From Sporosarcina ureilytica (GTDB taxonomy: Bacteria; Bacillota; Bacilli; Bacillales_A; Planococcaceae): 64,000 nt of DNA. Position 1 is the first letter of the stretch. Every line of letters begins with the position of its first letter. A program made the translations under genes and the position numbers. Below, piece by piece: positions 16,209 to 25,327 of this stretch. The notes beneath the pieces are model-generated. The model ran no database searches and was not told where the DNA came from. It saw nothing but the letters and a program-made list of their open reading frames with translations. The stretch lies in the NCBI RefSeq assembly GCF_001753205.1, contig NZ_CP017560.1, forward strand, positions 1,612,001-1,676,000. Direction: 5' to 3'.

Positions 16209-17129
16209 TTGAAAAGTTTTCTTGTTATGCAAGGGCACACTTATAACGAAGAAAAAGAATTGGGTTTTATCTGGGCTGCTAAAAAAGATCGTAGTGGTAT
16301 GCCTTCTCATTCATGGCAACGTTTAACTGAAGTGAAAAAAGGGGACTTGGTCTTTCATTATGTGAATGGGCGTATTTTGGCGGTCAGTGTTGCAAAAGAA
16401 AGTTGTAAAATTGCTGATAGACCATCGATTGACGAGCATGTAGAACAGCAAGATGAAAAAGGATACTATGTTGAGCTAGAATATCATGAGCTTAACGTAC
16501 CGATTCATATTCAGTCGAATTTTGATGCAATCCGTCCGCTTTTGCCGATTAGGTATTCGCCATTTCAACTAAATGGCCATGGCAATCAAGGTTATCTGTA
16601 TCCTTGCAATGAAAAATTGTCTGTTAAGCTGCTGGGAATAATTGCAGACGCCAACATTACTGAAGTCGAAGATGAACAATTAGAATTCGCCATGAGTCCA
16701 GTTGTTCCGGTTGAAAGAGATATGTTGCTTCCGCTATTACATACTGCTGAGTCACGAATGAGAACCAAAATCCGTAAAAGTCAACAAAGTTTCTGTAAGG
16801 ACTTAATGCTGTTATGGGCTTATCAATGTGTTCTGTGCGGGATTGATTTACCTGAATTGCTGAAGGCTGTTCGATCAAAACCGTGGAAGGACAGTTCTGA
16901 TGTGGAAAGGGTAGATCCGTACAACGGATTATTACTTTGTGCAAATCATGCAGCTCTTTATGAAAATGGATTGATTGCTTTCGATGGACAGGGGAGACTC
17001 CATATTTCATCGCAATTGTCTGAAGAGGATTATGAGAAGTACGATTTACATAAAAAAGTGAAGATTGCCCGGCAAGAGAATCATAAGAAATATTTGAAGT
17101 GGCATAAAAGACATTTGTTTAGAAGCTAG
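16209..17129 (+). CDS. EVE-like domain fused to an HNH-type domain with altered active site
   Basis: Protein of 306 residues with TTG start (GGGAGTG upstream). Residues 1-115 resemble an EVE/PUA-like modified-base reader (KSFLVMQG..., W22, HSWQRLTEVKKGDLVFHYVN, RILAVSVAKE). Residues 195-260 form an HNH endonuclease fold with C207-x2-C210 and C244-x2-H247, the conserved PW (225-226), DPYNGLLLC and GLIAFDGQGRL. In the usual sequence A-[ST]-H-I-x-PW the His is the metal-activating residue; here the segment is A220-V-R222-S-K-P-W, so that His is Arg. Reader-HNH fusions act as modification-dependent restriction enzymes; this one is probably catalytically weak or inactive. The EVE call is by pattern and less certain than the HNH call. 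Confidence 0.72.
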   Translation: MKSFLVMQGHTYNEEKELGFIWAAKKDRSGMPSHSWQRLTEVKKGDLVFHYVNGRILAVSVAKESCKIADRPSIDEHVEQQDEKGYYVELEYHELNVPIHIQSNFDAIRPLLPIRYSPFQLNGHGNQGYLYPCNEKLSVKLLGIIADANITEVEDEQLEFAMSPVVPVERDMLLPLLHTAESRMRTKIRKSQQSFCKDLMLLWAYQCVLCGIDLPELLKAVRSKPWKDSSDVERVDPYNGLLLCANHAALYENGLIAFDGQGRLHISSQLSEEDYEKYDLHKKVKIARQENHKKYLKWHKRHLFRS

Positions 17130-17226
17130 AGGCGATATAAGTTGTAAAACCCTTCAAAACGGTCCGGAAGGTTTTTGAAGGAAGTTTTTTGCTGAATCGA
17201 TTATGAATATTTCTGTTGAACTAAAA

Positions 17227-17259
17227 AAAGAGTAGCATCTACGATAGATGCTACTCTTT
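17227..17259. terminator. Bidirectional terminator
   Basis: AAAGAGTAGCATCTA and TAGATGCTACTCTTT are perfect 15-bp complements around CGA; A/T tracts on both sides suit both the EVE/HNH gene and the convergent abg operon. Confidence 0.88.
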
Positions 17260-17371
17260 ACTTGCGTTTCCCGGGAAATAAATCCTTAAATGCATACTTT
17301 GAAATCTGTTTTCGACAACATTAACTGCATCCAGATTGGACATACCTTCCATTGAACGCTAATACAACACC

Positions 17372-18661
17372 TTAAGATTGCTCCTTCACCATGCCGAACT
17401 TACATGCAGTTTCGAATAATATCTCCACAGCAGGAAGAAGGGGTTCTTCATCAATATCAAACTTTTCATGATGATGGCCTGCAGCAAGGTCTGTGCCAAA
17501 AATACAGTAAGTTGCTTGCCCGCCTCGCTCCTGTACGGAATTTAAGAAATAAGTTGCATCTTCGGATCCGGCATTGTCTTCACTTAACAGCGTAACGTTT
17601 TCAATGAAAGGATGCTGATTGGCGATGTGAGCTAATTCTTTTGCCAGCTGCTCAGAGCATTTGCAGCTGATTGCCTCTCCTGCAAGCTCAATAGTCTGTT
17701 CAACGTCATACATACGAGCTGCTCCGGCGACAATATTTTCGATCTGCTCTTTCATATAGTTATTTACTTCGCTCGTTTCTCCGCGTGTTTCTACTTTCAT
17801 CGTCGCATGATTTGCGACAATATTTCTGCCGGAACCTGCATGAAGTTCGCCAACATTCACACGGGAATCGCCACTCGAATGCCGACTCACAGCATGCATA
17901 TTTAAGGCTGCACTTGCTGCGGCGAGTAAAGCATTTTTTCCTTTTTCGGGTTCGCTTCCCGCATGGGAAGATTTTCCAGAAAATGTGATGTCCAGCTTGG
18001 ACGTAGCTAAAAAGCCGTTATTCGCCGCAACGAAATGGTGTTTCGGTACACCTGTGCCGATATGGGCGGCGATAAAGTAATCAACATCATCTACCACGCC
18101 AGCGGCTGCCATGGCTTTTGCGCCTCTTGTTCCTTCTTCCGCCGGCTGGAAAATGAGTTTAATCACACCAGTAAGCTGCGCTTGATGTTCGGACAGTAGC
18201 GTCGCTAATCCTAGTCCAATTGCGGTATGTGCATCATGCCCACAAGCGTGCATTGTACCTTCAGAAATTGAGCGAAATCCTAAGTGCATCGGCGCATGAT
18301 CTAATGAATTAGATTCTACGATTGGCAACGCATCCATATCAAAGCGAAAGGCAACTGTTGGTCCTGGGCGATTTGTATGAAGTGAAGCGACAATCCCTGT
18401 GTAACCCTCCTGGAAGAAGGGAAGAAATCGCTCGATAGCACCATGTTGCTTTGCCCATAATACATGGTTGTCCGTTATTTCTGCATTTGGTTTCCCCATA
18501 CATGCTTCTTCCTTCATAACACTTTTACCCATTTGTAAGTCGAAGCCTAATTCATCTAGCACGCTCGCTACAATAGATGCCGTTCTCATTTCTAAAAATC
18601 CTTGTTCGGGAAAGCGGTGGAAATTCCTGCGCCAGTTAATAACTTGTTCTTCTAGTTGCAT
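17372..18661 (-). CDS. abgA: p-Aminobenzoyl-glutamate hydrolase subunit A
   Basis: M20-family zinc amidohydrolase of 429 residues, close to the 436 of AbgA. With AbgB it splits p-aminobenzoyl-glutamate, a folate breakdown product, into p-aminobenzoate and glutamate. Motifs: RRNFHRFPEQGF at the N-terminus, AFRFDMDALP, GTMHACGHDAHTAIGLG (metal ligands C-G-H-D), QPAEEGTRGAKAM, the lid-domain GKSSHAGSEPEKGKNAL, and a C-terminal ATYCIFGTDLAAGHHHEKFD. ATG 18661 has AGGGA upstream. It is the last gene of the minus-strand operon abgB-abgT-abgA, 42 bp after abgT. The operon context makes the call much firmer than the M20 family alone would. Confidence 0.9.
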   Translation of the reverse strand: MQLEEQVINWRRNFHRFPEQGFLEMRTASIVASVLDELGFDLQMGKSVMKEEACMGKPNAEITDNHVLWAKQHGAIERFLPFFQEGYTGIVASLHTNRPGPTVAFRFDMDALPIVESNSLDHAPMHLGFRSISEGTMHACGHDAHTAIGLGLATLLSEHQAQLTGVIKLIFQPAEEGTRGAKAMAAAGVVDDVDYFIAAHIGTGVPKHHFVAANNGFLATSKLDITFSGKSSHAGSEPEKGKNALLAAASAALNMHAVSRHSSGDSRVNVGELHAGSGRNIVANHATMKVETRGETSEVNNYMKEQIENIVAGAARMYDVEQTIELAGEAISCKCSEQLAKELAHIANQHPFIENVTLLSEDNAGSEDATYFLNSVQERGGQATYCIFGTDLAAGHHHEKFDIDEEPLLPAVEILFETACKFGMVKEQS

Positions 18662-18703
18662 AAAAATCCCTCCATCTAAATTGATGACCGCTCATTGTAT
18701 AGA

Positions 18704-20215
18704 TTAAAAACGAGCATGAATTCCTGGACCGAATGGAATTCCTAAGTAAAAGAATGCAATAATTAAAATGATCCATGTAATTAAGAAAGCAATGGAATAG
18801 GGCAACATCAGTGAAATATATGTGCCAATACTTGCCTTTTTATCGTAACGCTGCATAAATGCTAATACGATAACCATGTAAGGAAACAGGGGAGTAATGA
18901 TATTGGTTGAAGAATCCGCAACCCGGTAAGCCACTTGCGTAAAGGCTGGATGGTATCCGAGTTGCATAAACATCGGTACGAATATTGGGGCCTCAATTGC
19001 CCATTTAGCTGAACCGGATGTTAACAGGAAGTTCAACATGGATGTAAAGATAATGTACCCTATAATAAGTGGCAACCCAGTAAAATTAATACTTTCGAGT
19101 AATTCTGCTCCGTTGACTGCGAGCCATGTGCCGAGATTGGACCAATTAAAGTAGGCAGTGAACTGTGCGATGGCAAAAACAAGTACGATATAGCCCGACA
19201 TATCCTTAATTGATTCGGCCATATAATGACTCACGTCTTTACTGGACTTTATGGTTCCAACGACAATACCAAATGTGATCCCGATAATTAAGAAGAAGAA
19301 TAAAATAATCGGAATGATGCCATCGAGAAATGGCGATGGAATAAGCCCGCCTTCTTCGTTTGTTAATGGACTATTCGGTATGAAAATTGTCCCAACAATT
19401 ATCAATACATAAATGAGTCCCGCAATCAAAGAGTAAATAAATGCTTTTTTAGTTTGTGGCAAATCTTCTGTTGTGTCTTCTTCAATCGCATCCCCTGTAT
19501 ATTTCCCCAGTCTTGGCTCGATTAAGCGTGTTGTGACAAGTCCTCCAACAAACGTGAGCGCAAAGACAGATACGATATTGAAAAACCAATTATCAACAGG
19601 CGTAACGGTCATTGTTTCATCGACAAAACGTGCCGCTTCAGTTGAAATACCGGCAAGCAATGCGTCCGTTCCTGCTACAAATAAATTCGCTGTAAATCCT
19701 GCACCAGCACCAGCAAATCCGGCGGCAAGACCAGCAAGTGGGTGGCGGCCTACTTTATAAAAGACAAGTGCTGCTAAAGGAGGAACTAAAACGATGGCTG
19801 CATCAGAAGCAAGATTACCCATGATACCTACAAAAACAACAGTATATGTCAGTAAGTAGGGTGGTGATTTTAAAATAGTTTTTCGAACAGCATAATCTAG
19901 CATACCAACTTTTTCAGCTAATCCAACCCCTAGCATCATCACTAGTACTAATCCTAGTGGTGCGAATCCTGTAAAGTTATCTAACATCGAGGTTAGGATA
20001 AATTGCAATCCTTCAGCGGAGATTAAACTTTTAATCGGAAGTGTTTCTCCGTTTCCAGGATGAACAACAGATGCATTGAAAAGGCTAAAGCACCATGAAA
20101 TGATGATCATAAAAACAGCTAAGCCAATGAATATCGCAAATGGATCAGGAAGTTTATTTCCTACACGTTCGACAAGATCTAAAAATCTTTGAAATAACTT
20201 TCTTTTTTCTTTCAT
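18704..20215 (-). CDS. abgT: p-Aminobenzoyl-glutamate transporter, AbgT family
   Basis: Membrane transporter of 503 residues with about 11-13 hydrophobic helices. AbgT-family marks are LVERVGNKLPDPFAIFIGLA at the N-terminus, GLVLVMMLGVGLAEKVGML, PLAGLAAGFAGAGAGFTAN and the GSAKWAIEAPIFVPMFMQLG loop. The family imports p-aminobenzoyl-glutamate in the abg operon context, while some relatives export sulfonamides. ATG 20215 lies 9 bp after the abgB stop, with GAGGTGAA upstream, so they are co-transcribed. Located between the two hydrolase subunits, it should deliver their substrate. Confidence 0.93.
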   Translation of the reverse strand: MKEKRKLFQRFLDLVERVGNKLPDPFAIFIGLAVFMIIISWCFSLFNASVVHPGNGETLPIKSLISAEGLQFILTSMLDNFTGFAPLGLVLVMMLGVGLAEKVGMLDYAVRKTILKSPPYLLTYTVVFVGIMGNLASDAAIVLVPPLAALVFYKVGRHPLAGLAAGFAGAGAGFTANLFVAGTDALLAGISTEAARFVDETMTVTPVDNWFFNIVSVFALTFVGGLVTTRLIEPRLGKYTGDAIEEDTTEDLPQTKKAFIYSLIAGLIYVLIIVGTIFIPNSPLTNEEGGLIPSPFLDGIIPIILFFFLIIGITFGIVVGTIKSSKDVSHYMAESIKDMSGYIVLVFAIAQFTAYFNWSNLGTWLAVNGAELLESINFTGLPLIIGYIIFTSMLNFLLTSGSAKWAIEAPIFVPMFMQLGYHPAFTQVAYRVADSSTNIITPLFPYMVIVLAFMQRYDKKASIGTYISLMLPYSIAFLITWIILIIAFFYLGIPFGPGIHARF

Positions 20216-20224
20216 AAATTCACC

Positions 20225-21667
20225 TCATATTTTCTTTCCATTTAATGTTGTAGGTCTGATATCTTTCCCAATTGGACTTCTGTATGGATGTTTTGCTTGG
20301 AATTGGAAAAATTCGTCTTGAATTTTCTTTAACTCCTCTTTGGAGGTAAGGAGGTTAATACCAGTCAATGCCATCGCAGCGGCGGCACGTAACATTCCTT
20401 TATGAGCAAAACTAGATAGACCTTGTGCCGTCATTTGCCATGTATGCAGTGGGGTGGCCAGGGTACTTGTTGCTGCTGTTAATTGCGCGGTAGGCACAAC
20501 CCAACTGACGTCCGCCACATCAGTAGAACCAAAGAGAATTTCTTCGGATTCTTTGTAATCAGATATAGAGTCGGAGATATGTTTTCCTTCGAACTCACTA
20601 CCATCCCCGATATAGCCGAATCCTTTCATCAAATCGATATAAAAGTCTTGTTCATCTTGTGTGAAAGTGTCCCATATTTGTTTAGCGTAAGCCTTTTCTT
20701 CATAAGTCGGTTCATCAGCCCCAATGGTTTTCAAGCTTTTATGAAGCAGGGCTTCTAAACTTCTATTAGGCACATAATTGGAACAAGCTTTGTGGAACTC
20801 AATGGTTACTTTCGTTTCTGTCATTAAAGCTGCACCTTCAGCTATTTTGCAAATACGTTGGAAAATGCCTTCTACTTGATCTATTTTCGGGGCCCTTATT
20901 AAATAAAGGACTTCTGCATTTGGTTGAACAACTGCTGGGGAAAATCCGCCGGTGTTCGTCACTGCATAATGGACCCGAGCATCTTGAATAATATGTTCTC
21001 GTAAATAGTTGACGCCGACGTTCATTAATTCAACAGCATCTAGCGCACTTCGCCCTAAATGAGGAGAGTTTGCAGCGTGAGCAGCAACACCTTCAAAGTG
21101 AAAGGAGACTTGGTAATTTGCGAGCGTTGGTAAACTCATAATGGCGTTCGCAGGGGAGGGGTGCCATGTTAATGCCGCATCAACGCCTTCAAAGACATTT
21201 TCACGCACCATAAATGTTTTGCCTGAACCGCCTTCTTCTCCGGGACAACCGAAAAAAACGACCGTTCCTGAAAGATTATTTTCTTCGAGATAAGCTTTCG
21301 CTGCACAGGCAGCAGCAAACGCGCCTGTACCTAGTAAGTTATGACCGCAACCATGCCCGATATCAGACATTCCTTCAATCCGTTCTTGCTGAGTGGCACC
21401 TGGTTTTTGGTTCAAACCTGGAAGGGCATCGAATTCTCCTAAAAATGAAATGACAGGTTTCCCAGCACCATAAATCGCTTTAAAAGCGGTCGGGATATTT
21501 GCAATGTTGCGCTCTACTGTAAAACCTTGTCTTTCGCATTCAGTCATCAGGAAGTGAGCAGATTCATATTCTTCGAAACGTGTTTCAGGATGATTGAAAA
21601 TGTATTCAGATACTTGTTCAAAATAATCTTTTTTGTTTTCGATATATGCTTTGATGAATGTGTCCAA
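20225..21667 (-). CDS. abgB: p-Aminobenzoyl-glutamate hydrolase subunit B
   Basis: M20-family subunit of 480 residues, equal to the usual AbgB length. Motifs: NHPETRFEEYESA, FLGEFDALPGLNQKPGAT, the metal site DIGHGCGHNLLGTGAF, CPGEEGGSGKTFMV, HFEGVAAHAANSPHLGRSAL, and the AbgB-specific insert around WDTFTQDEQDFYIDLMKGFG, then FGSTDVADVSWVVPT. ATG 21667 follows AGGAGGC. It is first in the operon, so the promoter should lie in the 21668-21760 region; no clean sigma-A box was found there. Confidence 0.93.
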   Translation of the reverse strand: MDTFIKAYIENKKDYFEQVSEYIFNHPETRFEEYESAHFLMTECERQGFTVERNIANIPTAFKAIYGAGKPVISFLGEFDALPGLNQKPGATQQERIEGMSDIGHGCGHNLLGTGAFAAACAAKAYLEENNLSGTVVFFGCPGEEGGSGKTFMVRENVFEGVDAALTWHPSPANAIMSLPTLANYQVSFHFEGVAAHAANSPHLGRSALDAVELMNVGVNYLREHIIQDARVHYAVTNTGGFSPAVVQPNAEVLYLIRAPKIDQVEGIFQRICKIAEGAALMTETKVTIEFHKACSNYVPNRSLEALLHKSLKTIGADEPTYEEKAYAKQIWDTFTQDEQDFYIDLMKGFGYIGDGSEFEGKHISDSISDYKESEEILFGSTDVADVSWVVPTAQLTAATSTLATPLHTWQMTAQGLSSFAHKGMLRAAAAMALTGINLLTSKEELKKIQDEFFQFQAKHPYRSPIGKDIRPTTLNGKKI

Positions 21668-21699
21668 TGAAATGCCTCCTATTTTATTCTATTGAAGTT

Positions 21700-21990
21700 G
21701 AGTACTGGAACAGTTAGTCAGGTCTTATAAGCTGCAAGAAATCTCGCACCTTTAAATAGGACTGGCTATCAGTGTTCTCTGCTGGGTGGTGGCTGATACC
21801 TTGATGACAAGGAATAAACAATAGACAGCTTAGACGATGCCGTGTTTATCGCATCGTGACCTGTGCTATCCCTGAAGTTGAAGGTAAATTTAATTCTTCG
21901 CACAATTCCGTAAAATCTTCTTGGAGATTGACATCGAGTTGAATGGGTGGATCATCAGAGTAGAGGACCAGTGGACTTTGAGTCAATGCG
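21700..21990 (-). pseudogene. Remnant of a second M20 carbamoylase/allantoate amidohydrolase
   Basis: The stretch is a clear diverged copy of the 3' end of the intact gene at 23649. Shared DNA blocks include GACTGGCTATC, GCTGATACCTTGA versus GCTAATGCCTTGA, AAATTTAATTCTTC, and GAGTTGAATGGGTGGATCAT versus GAGTTGAATTGGCGGATCGT. Reading the minus strand gives pieces of GHDA...LLAAY with stops and indels. About 95 C-terminal codons survive. It sits 1.7 kb upstream of the intact paralogue in sequence order, with a broken permease piece beside it. Confidence 0.8.
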
Positions 21991-22027
21991 AGAATTATTA
22001 GTAAATTACGACTATTGAACGTGGTTC

Positions 22028-22140
22028 CTAGTGTATTATCCCAAGGCTAATTAATCCTATTCTCTCTACAACGGCAAACATAACGCCAATCATTAGGATA
22101 CCCAAAATCATTTCAGCAGTTTCTACATCAGTCAAATGGA
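22028..22140 (-). pseudogene. C-terminal remnant of an ABC-type permease
   Basis: Minus-strand frame LTDVETAEMILGILMIGVMF..VERIGLISLG then stop at 22028. The TA-E-M-x-x-G-I-L-M-I-G-x-x-x-x-x-x-[ED]-R end is typical of SsuC/TauC-like permeases that accompany hydantoin, pyrimidine or sulfonate use. Only about 35 residues remain. Its position beside the M20 remnant suggests that both came from one lost uptake-and-hydrolysis operon. Confidence 0.45.
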
Positions 22141-22447
22141 GCTGCTAACATGTATTTGAGAATTTTATTTTTCTATCATACTAGTGTGATAGGTGAATTA
22201 CAATAGTAAATTTAGCTAAAACAAAATGGGGGACTGCGCAATCTAATTTTCTGTTTATACACTAAAGTTGTATAGATCCTAAAGATAATCCCATCGTAAA
22301 AACATTTATAGAGAGCCTTTGTTTATATTTATTTAACGAATTGAATTGTTATAATTATATCGCACACAGATACTCTTCAATTATTTCCTGAGAGCTTTCT
22401 ATGCCGCTTAAATAACGGGTAACAGCTCCTCTGCAGTAAATTTAGCC

Positions 22448-22496
22448 AAAAAAACTGCACCTCCAATTGTTAGAAGTTCTAACAATTAAGGTGCAG
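22448..22496 (-). terminator. Rho-independent terminator of yitT
   Basis: On the minus strand CTGCACC..AATTGTTAGA pairs with TCTAACAATT..GGTGCAG, followed by a T-run (A's at 22448-22454). Just outside, GTACA is repeated three times in tandem (22499-22514). Confidence 0.85.
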
Positions 22497-22549
22497 TCCA
22501 GTACAGTACAGTACAGAAGGGTTTTACGCCTTGCAAGGATAAGTTTTTA

Positions 22550-23389
22550 TTATGATTTCGAAATTTCCCTAAATCCTTCACCGAAAACGTCACGAACATC
22601 ATGAATGGCGATAAATGCTTCTTGATCTGCCTCTTTCACAACTTTTTTCAGTTTGACCACTTCTCGGCTGCTAATGATGATATACAAAATGTCCTTTTTG
22701 TCTTTCGTATAGTAGCCATGACCCGCAAAGACGGTCACACCTCTACCCATAAATACATTTACTTGCTGTGCGATTTGATCTGGATTTTTAGAAATAATCG
22801 TAACCGCTTTTTTCATGCTGAAACCTTCGATAATGACTTCCATTACTTTTGTGCCGATGTAAAGCATCACAATTGTCAGCATCACTTTTTCAGCACCGAT
22901 AATAAAATAGGAAGATAAAACGACGATTAAATCGAAAAATAACAGACCATAGCTGATACTCCAGCCGAAAAATTTGTTTGTCATACTCGCAAGGATTGTT
23001 GTACCAGCTGTCGTGCCGCCAACACGAATAATGAGCCCAATGCCAACGCCTGCAAAAACACCGCCAAAAATTGTGTTTACAATGATTTCATCTGACGCAA
23101 TACGCCAGTCCGATGTGATATGTAAAAAGAGCGAGTTGAATAAAACAGCGATAATCGTGTAAATGGTTGTGTTTCTGCTTAAAAATCTATAACCGACAAT
23201 CAGCAGAATCCCGTTCAGCACTAAGTTTACGAGTCCAGGCGACCATCCATAAAGATAATAAGCGATAATCGTTAGGCCAGTTACGCCACCTTCTCCAAGG
23301 TCATTCGGAATGACAAAAAGATTTACAGCTAACGCAAAAATAAAAGCCCCTGCAATAATAAAAAGAAAGTCGACCATTCTTTTTTTCAT
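22550..23389 (-). CDS. yitT: YitT family membrane protein (DUF161-DUF2179)
   Basis: Protein of 279 residues: five or six membrane helices in the first 175 residues, then a cytosolic DUF2179 domain of about 80 residues. Marks are PNDLGEGGVTGLTIIAYYLY, GGVFAGVGIGLIIRVGGTTAG and the soluble domain VNVFMGRGVTVFAGHGYYTK...DILYIIISSREVVKLKKVVK. The function of this widespread Bacillales family is not known; the soluble domain resembles small ligand-binding domains. ATG 23389 follows a weak ribosome site. A strong terminator lies downstream and no operon partner is present. Confidence 0.88.
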   Translation of the reverse strand: MKKRMVDFLFIIAGAFIFALAVNLFVIPNDLGEGGVTGLTIIAYYLYGWSPGLVNLVLNGILLIVGYRFLSRNTTIYTIIAVLFNSLFLHITSDWRIASDEIIVNTIFGGVFAGVGIGLIIRVGGTTAGTTILASMTNKFFGWSISYGLLFFDLIVVLSSYFIIGAEKVMLTIVMLYIGTKVMEVIIEGFSMKKAVTIISKNPDQIAQQVNVFMGRGVTVFAGHGYYTKDKKDILYIIISSREVVKLKKVVKEADQEAFIAIHDVRDVFGEGFREISKS

Positions 23390-23648
23390 ATACTAACCGC
23401 CCATCTGCCGAAAATTCGGATATGATAAATCATTTAAACTTTACCGCATTGCTGCGAATATTTCTTTAATTTACCATCAAAGGCCTGTGTAAGTCAATGT
23501 ACAGACAAGCAACTATAACAGAGGTAAATTTATTAAGTCTTTCTTATTAAGGTTGGTATAATATTGTTATTTTTATTCGTAAGGTTGTATAGGCATAATG
23601 GTTGAGTTAAGTTTGCCTTTTAAGCAATTTCTTTTTTATTGTAGATGG

Positions 23649-24953
23649 TCAAAAGTCGCCTCCCGAAGTCTGTTGAAGTAGAGTACTTGAATAGCTATGG
23701 TCTTCATTACATTTACGCAAGTAAGCAGCAAGTAGATTAGCGCCATTTAGCAGGGACTGGCTATCCGTGTATTCAGCTGGATGGTGGCTAATGCCTTGAC
23801 GACACGGAATAAATAAAAGACCGCTTGGCCAACGTTTAGCCATGTTCATCGCATCATGACCCGCTCCACTGTCCATCATCATCGAAGACAAATTTAATTC
23901 TTCACACAGCTCGGTGAGGGCTGCTTGCATGTTGGCATTGAGTTGAATTGGCGGATCGTCAGCAAGCGTTTCTATCTGGAAGGAAACAGAACTTTTAACT
24001 TCTGTTTGATGAATAAAAGTTTGGATAACTTCTACCATTTCTTGTTTTAACTCCGCGTTTGTACTGCGAATATCGACCCCGATGACAACTTGTCCAGGAA
24101 TCATATTCATGGCATTAGGACTTGCCTTTATTGTGCTTACGGTCGCCATTACTGGAATCGATTGCCGCTCGTTCATTTGAAGTGCGGCGCTTTCAACGTG
24201 GCTAATTAATCCCGCTGTTGCAACCAGTGCATCTTGACGATCATTCATAGGTGTAGTGCCTGTATGGTTTGTCATGCCTTCACAAGTGATCAAAAGCCGT
24301 GTCGGTTGTGCGATTGCACGAACGATGCCGATATCTTTCTGGGTATTTTCTAACAATCGTCCTTGTTCGATATGGAGTTCGATAAATTGTTCTAATGCAT
24401 CTGTTGGTAGCTTCGCTTCTTGAATACTTTGCCAATTCAACCCGCAATGATTCACGGCTTCTTGAAGTGTGATGCCATTTGTATCTTTGAGATTCGCAAC
24501 ACGATCAGTATTTAGTAATCCGCAAACAGCCGTACTTCCAATCGTTGACACCCCGAACCGTGCGGATTCTTCACATGAAAATGCAACAATGGCTATGTTT
24601 TTAATAGGCTTAAATTGTTTTTCTTTAAGAATTTTTACTGCTGCGAAGGCGGTTAGTACGCCGGCAACACCGTCATAGCCACCGCCATTATAAACGGTAT
24701 CCAAGTGTGATCCAGCGGCAATTGTAACTGCGTTTTCATCTACTTTCCATACCGCCCATTGATTGCCTGCTTGATCTTGATGTGTTTCTAAGCCGAGATT
24801 TTGAGCAATCACCCGAAACTGTTCATGTGCGTCTTGTTCTTCTTTTGTATAGCCAAGACGAGAAAATCCTTTTGGTTGATTCATATCGTTTGTTAGATTT
24901 AATTGTAATAAAGTTTCTTGGATCCAATGTAATAGATTTTCTATTGTGATCAA
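23649..24953 (-). CDS. M20 family N-carbamoyl-L-amino acid hydrolase / allantoate amidohydrolase
   Basis: Zinc or manganese amidohydrolase of 434 residues that cleaves ureido groups to release ammonia and CO2. Metal and substrate motifs are clear: AGSHLDTVYNGGGYDGVAGV, FSCEESARFGVSTIGS, LHIEQGRLLE, the dimer-domain TCEGMTNHTGTTPMNDRQDA, and the C-terminal DSGAGHDAMNMA with SHHPAEYTD. The start codon at 24953 follows GAAAGGGATTG. Deciding between carbamoylase and allantoate hydrolase is not possible from the sequence alone, and no other allantoin gene lies nearby. A broken paralogue lies at 21700-21990. Confidence 0.88.
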   Translation of the reverse strand: MITIENLLHWIQETLLQLNLTNDMNQPKGFSRLGYTKEEQDAHEQFRVIAQNLGLETHQDQAGNQWAVWKVDENAVTIAAGSHLDTVYNGGGYDGVAGVLTAFAAVKILKEKQFKPIKNIAIVAFSCEESARFGVSTIGSTAVCGLLNTDRVANLKDTNGITLQEAVNHCGLNWQSIQEAKLPTDALEQFIELHIEQGRLLENTQKDIGIVRAIAQPTRLLITCEGMTNHTGTTPMNDRQDALVATAGLISHVESAALQMNERQSIPVMATVSTIKASPNAMNMIPGQVVIGVDIRSTNAELKQEMVEVIQTFIHQTEVKSSVSFQIETLADDPPIQLNANMQAALTELCEELNLSSMMMDSGAGHDAMNMAKRWPSGLLFIPCRQGISHHPAEYTDSQSLLNGANLLAAYLRKCNEDHSYSSTLLQQTSGGDF

Positions 24954-25202
24954 TCCCTTTCGAAAGTTTTGTTAGTAACTAAGATAGGTATGCACTTATT
25001 TTCGGTAGAAAGATAGTTTATGCGATGGGTTATTTAAATATATTCGTTAAGTGGTTAATCTTTACGTGTAGAGTTGACAGATTTTTTAGTTTATTTACAC
25101 AATACAATAAAACACCCTCGATGTCTATGAAAAGATGTATTCTGTTTAAAATGGAAAAGTATGTTAGAGTAGTATTCAATATAAGAATCTGCATATTTGC
25201 AG

Positions 25203-25240
25203 GAGAGGTTCGCAATTCCATCCCTCTATAAAAAACTAGG
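25203..25240 (+). promoter_or_regulatory. PreQ1-I riboswitch aptamer
   Basis: GAGAGGTTCGCAATTCCATC then CCTCTATAAAAAACTAGG matches the preQ1-I consensus: a 5-bp P1 stem (AGAGG/CCTCT), the loop with GTTC and C, and the A-rich tail AAAAAACTA that forms the H-type pseudoknot. It lies 88 bp before the queC remnant and controls the queuosine operon, expected to switch it off when preQ1 is plentiful. Confidence 0.93.
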
Positions 25241-25245
25241 AGCGT

Positions 25246-25277
25246 AAAACAACACTCCTTTTTGTGTTGTTTTTTTT
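25246..25277 (+). terminator. Riboswitch-controlled terminator
   Basis: AACAACAC pairs with GTGTTGTT over the loop TCCTTTTT, followed by eight or more T's. It directly follows the preQ1 aptamer and is its likely expression platform. Confidence 0.85.
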
Positions 25278-25327
25278 GATGTGAAGAGGCTCGAATCTCT
25301 TAAACTTGTTAGAGAGAGGGAGATAAA

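Noticed and set aside
22499..22514. GTACA tandem repeat (three units) as a CRISPR or VNTR
   Set aside because: Only three 5-bp units, with no spacers; too short to claim more than a microsatellite.
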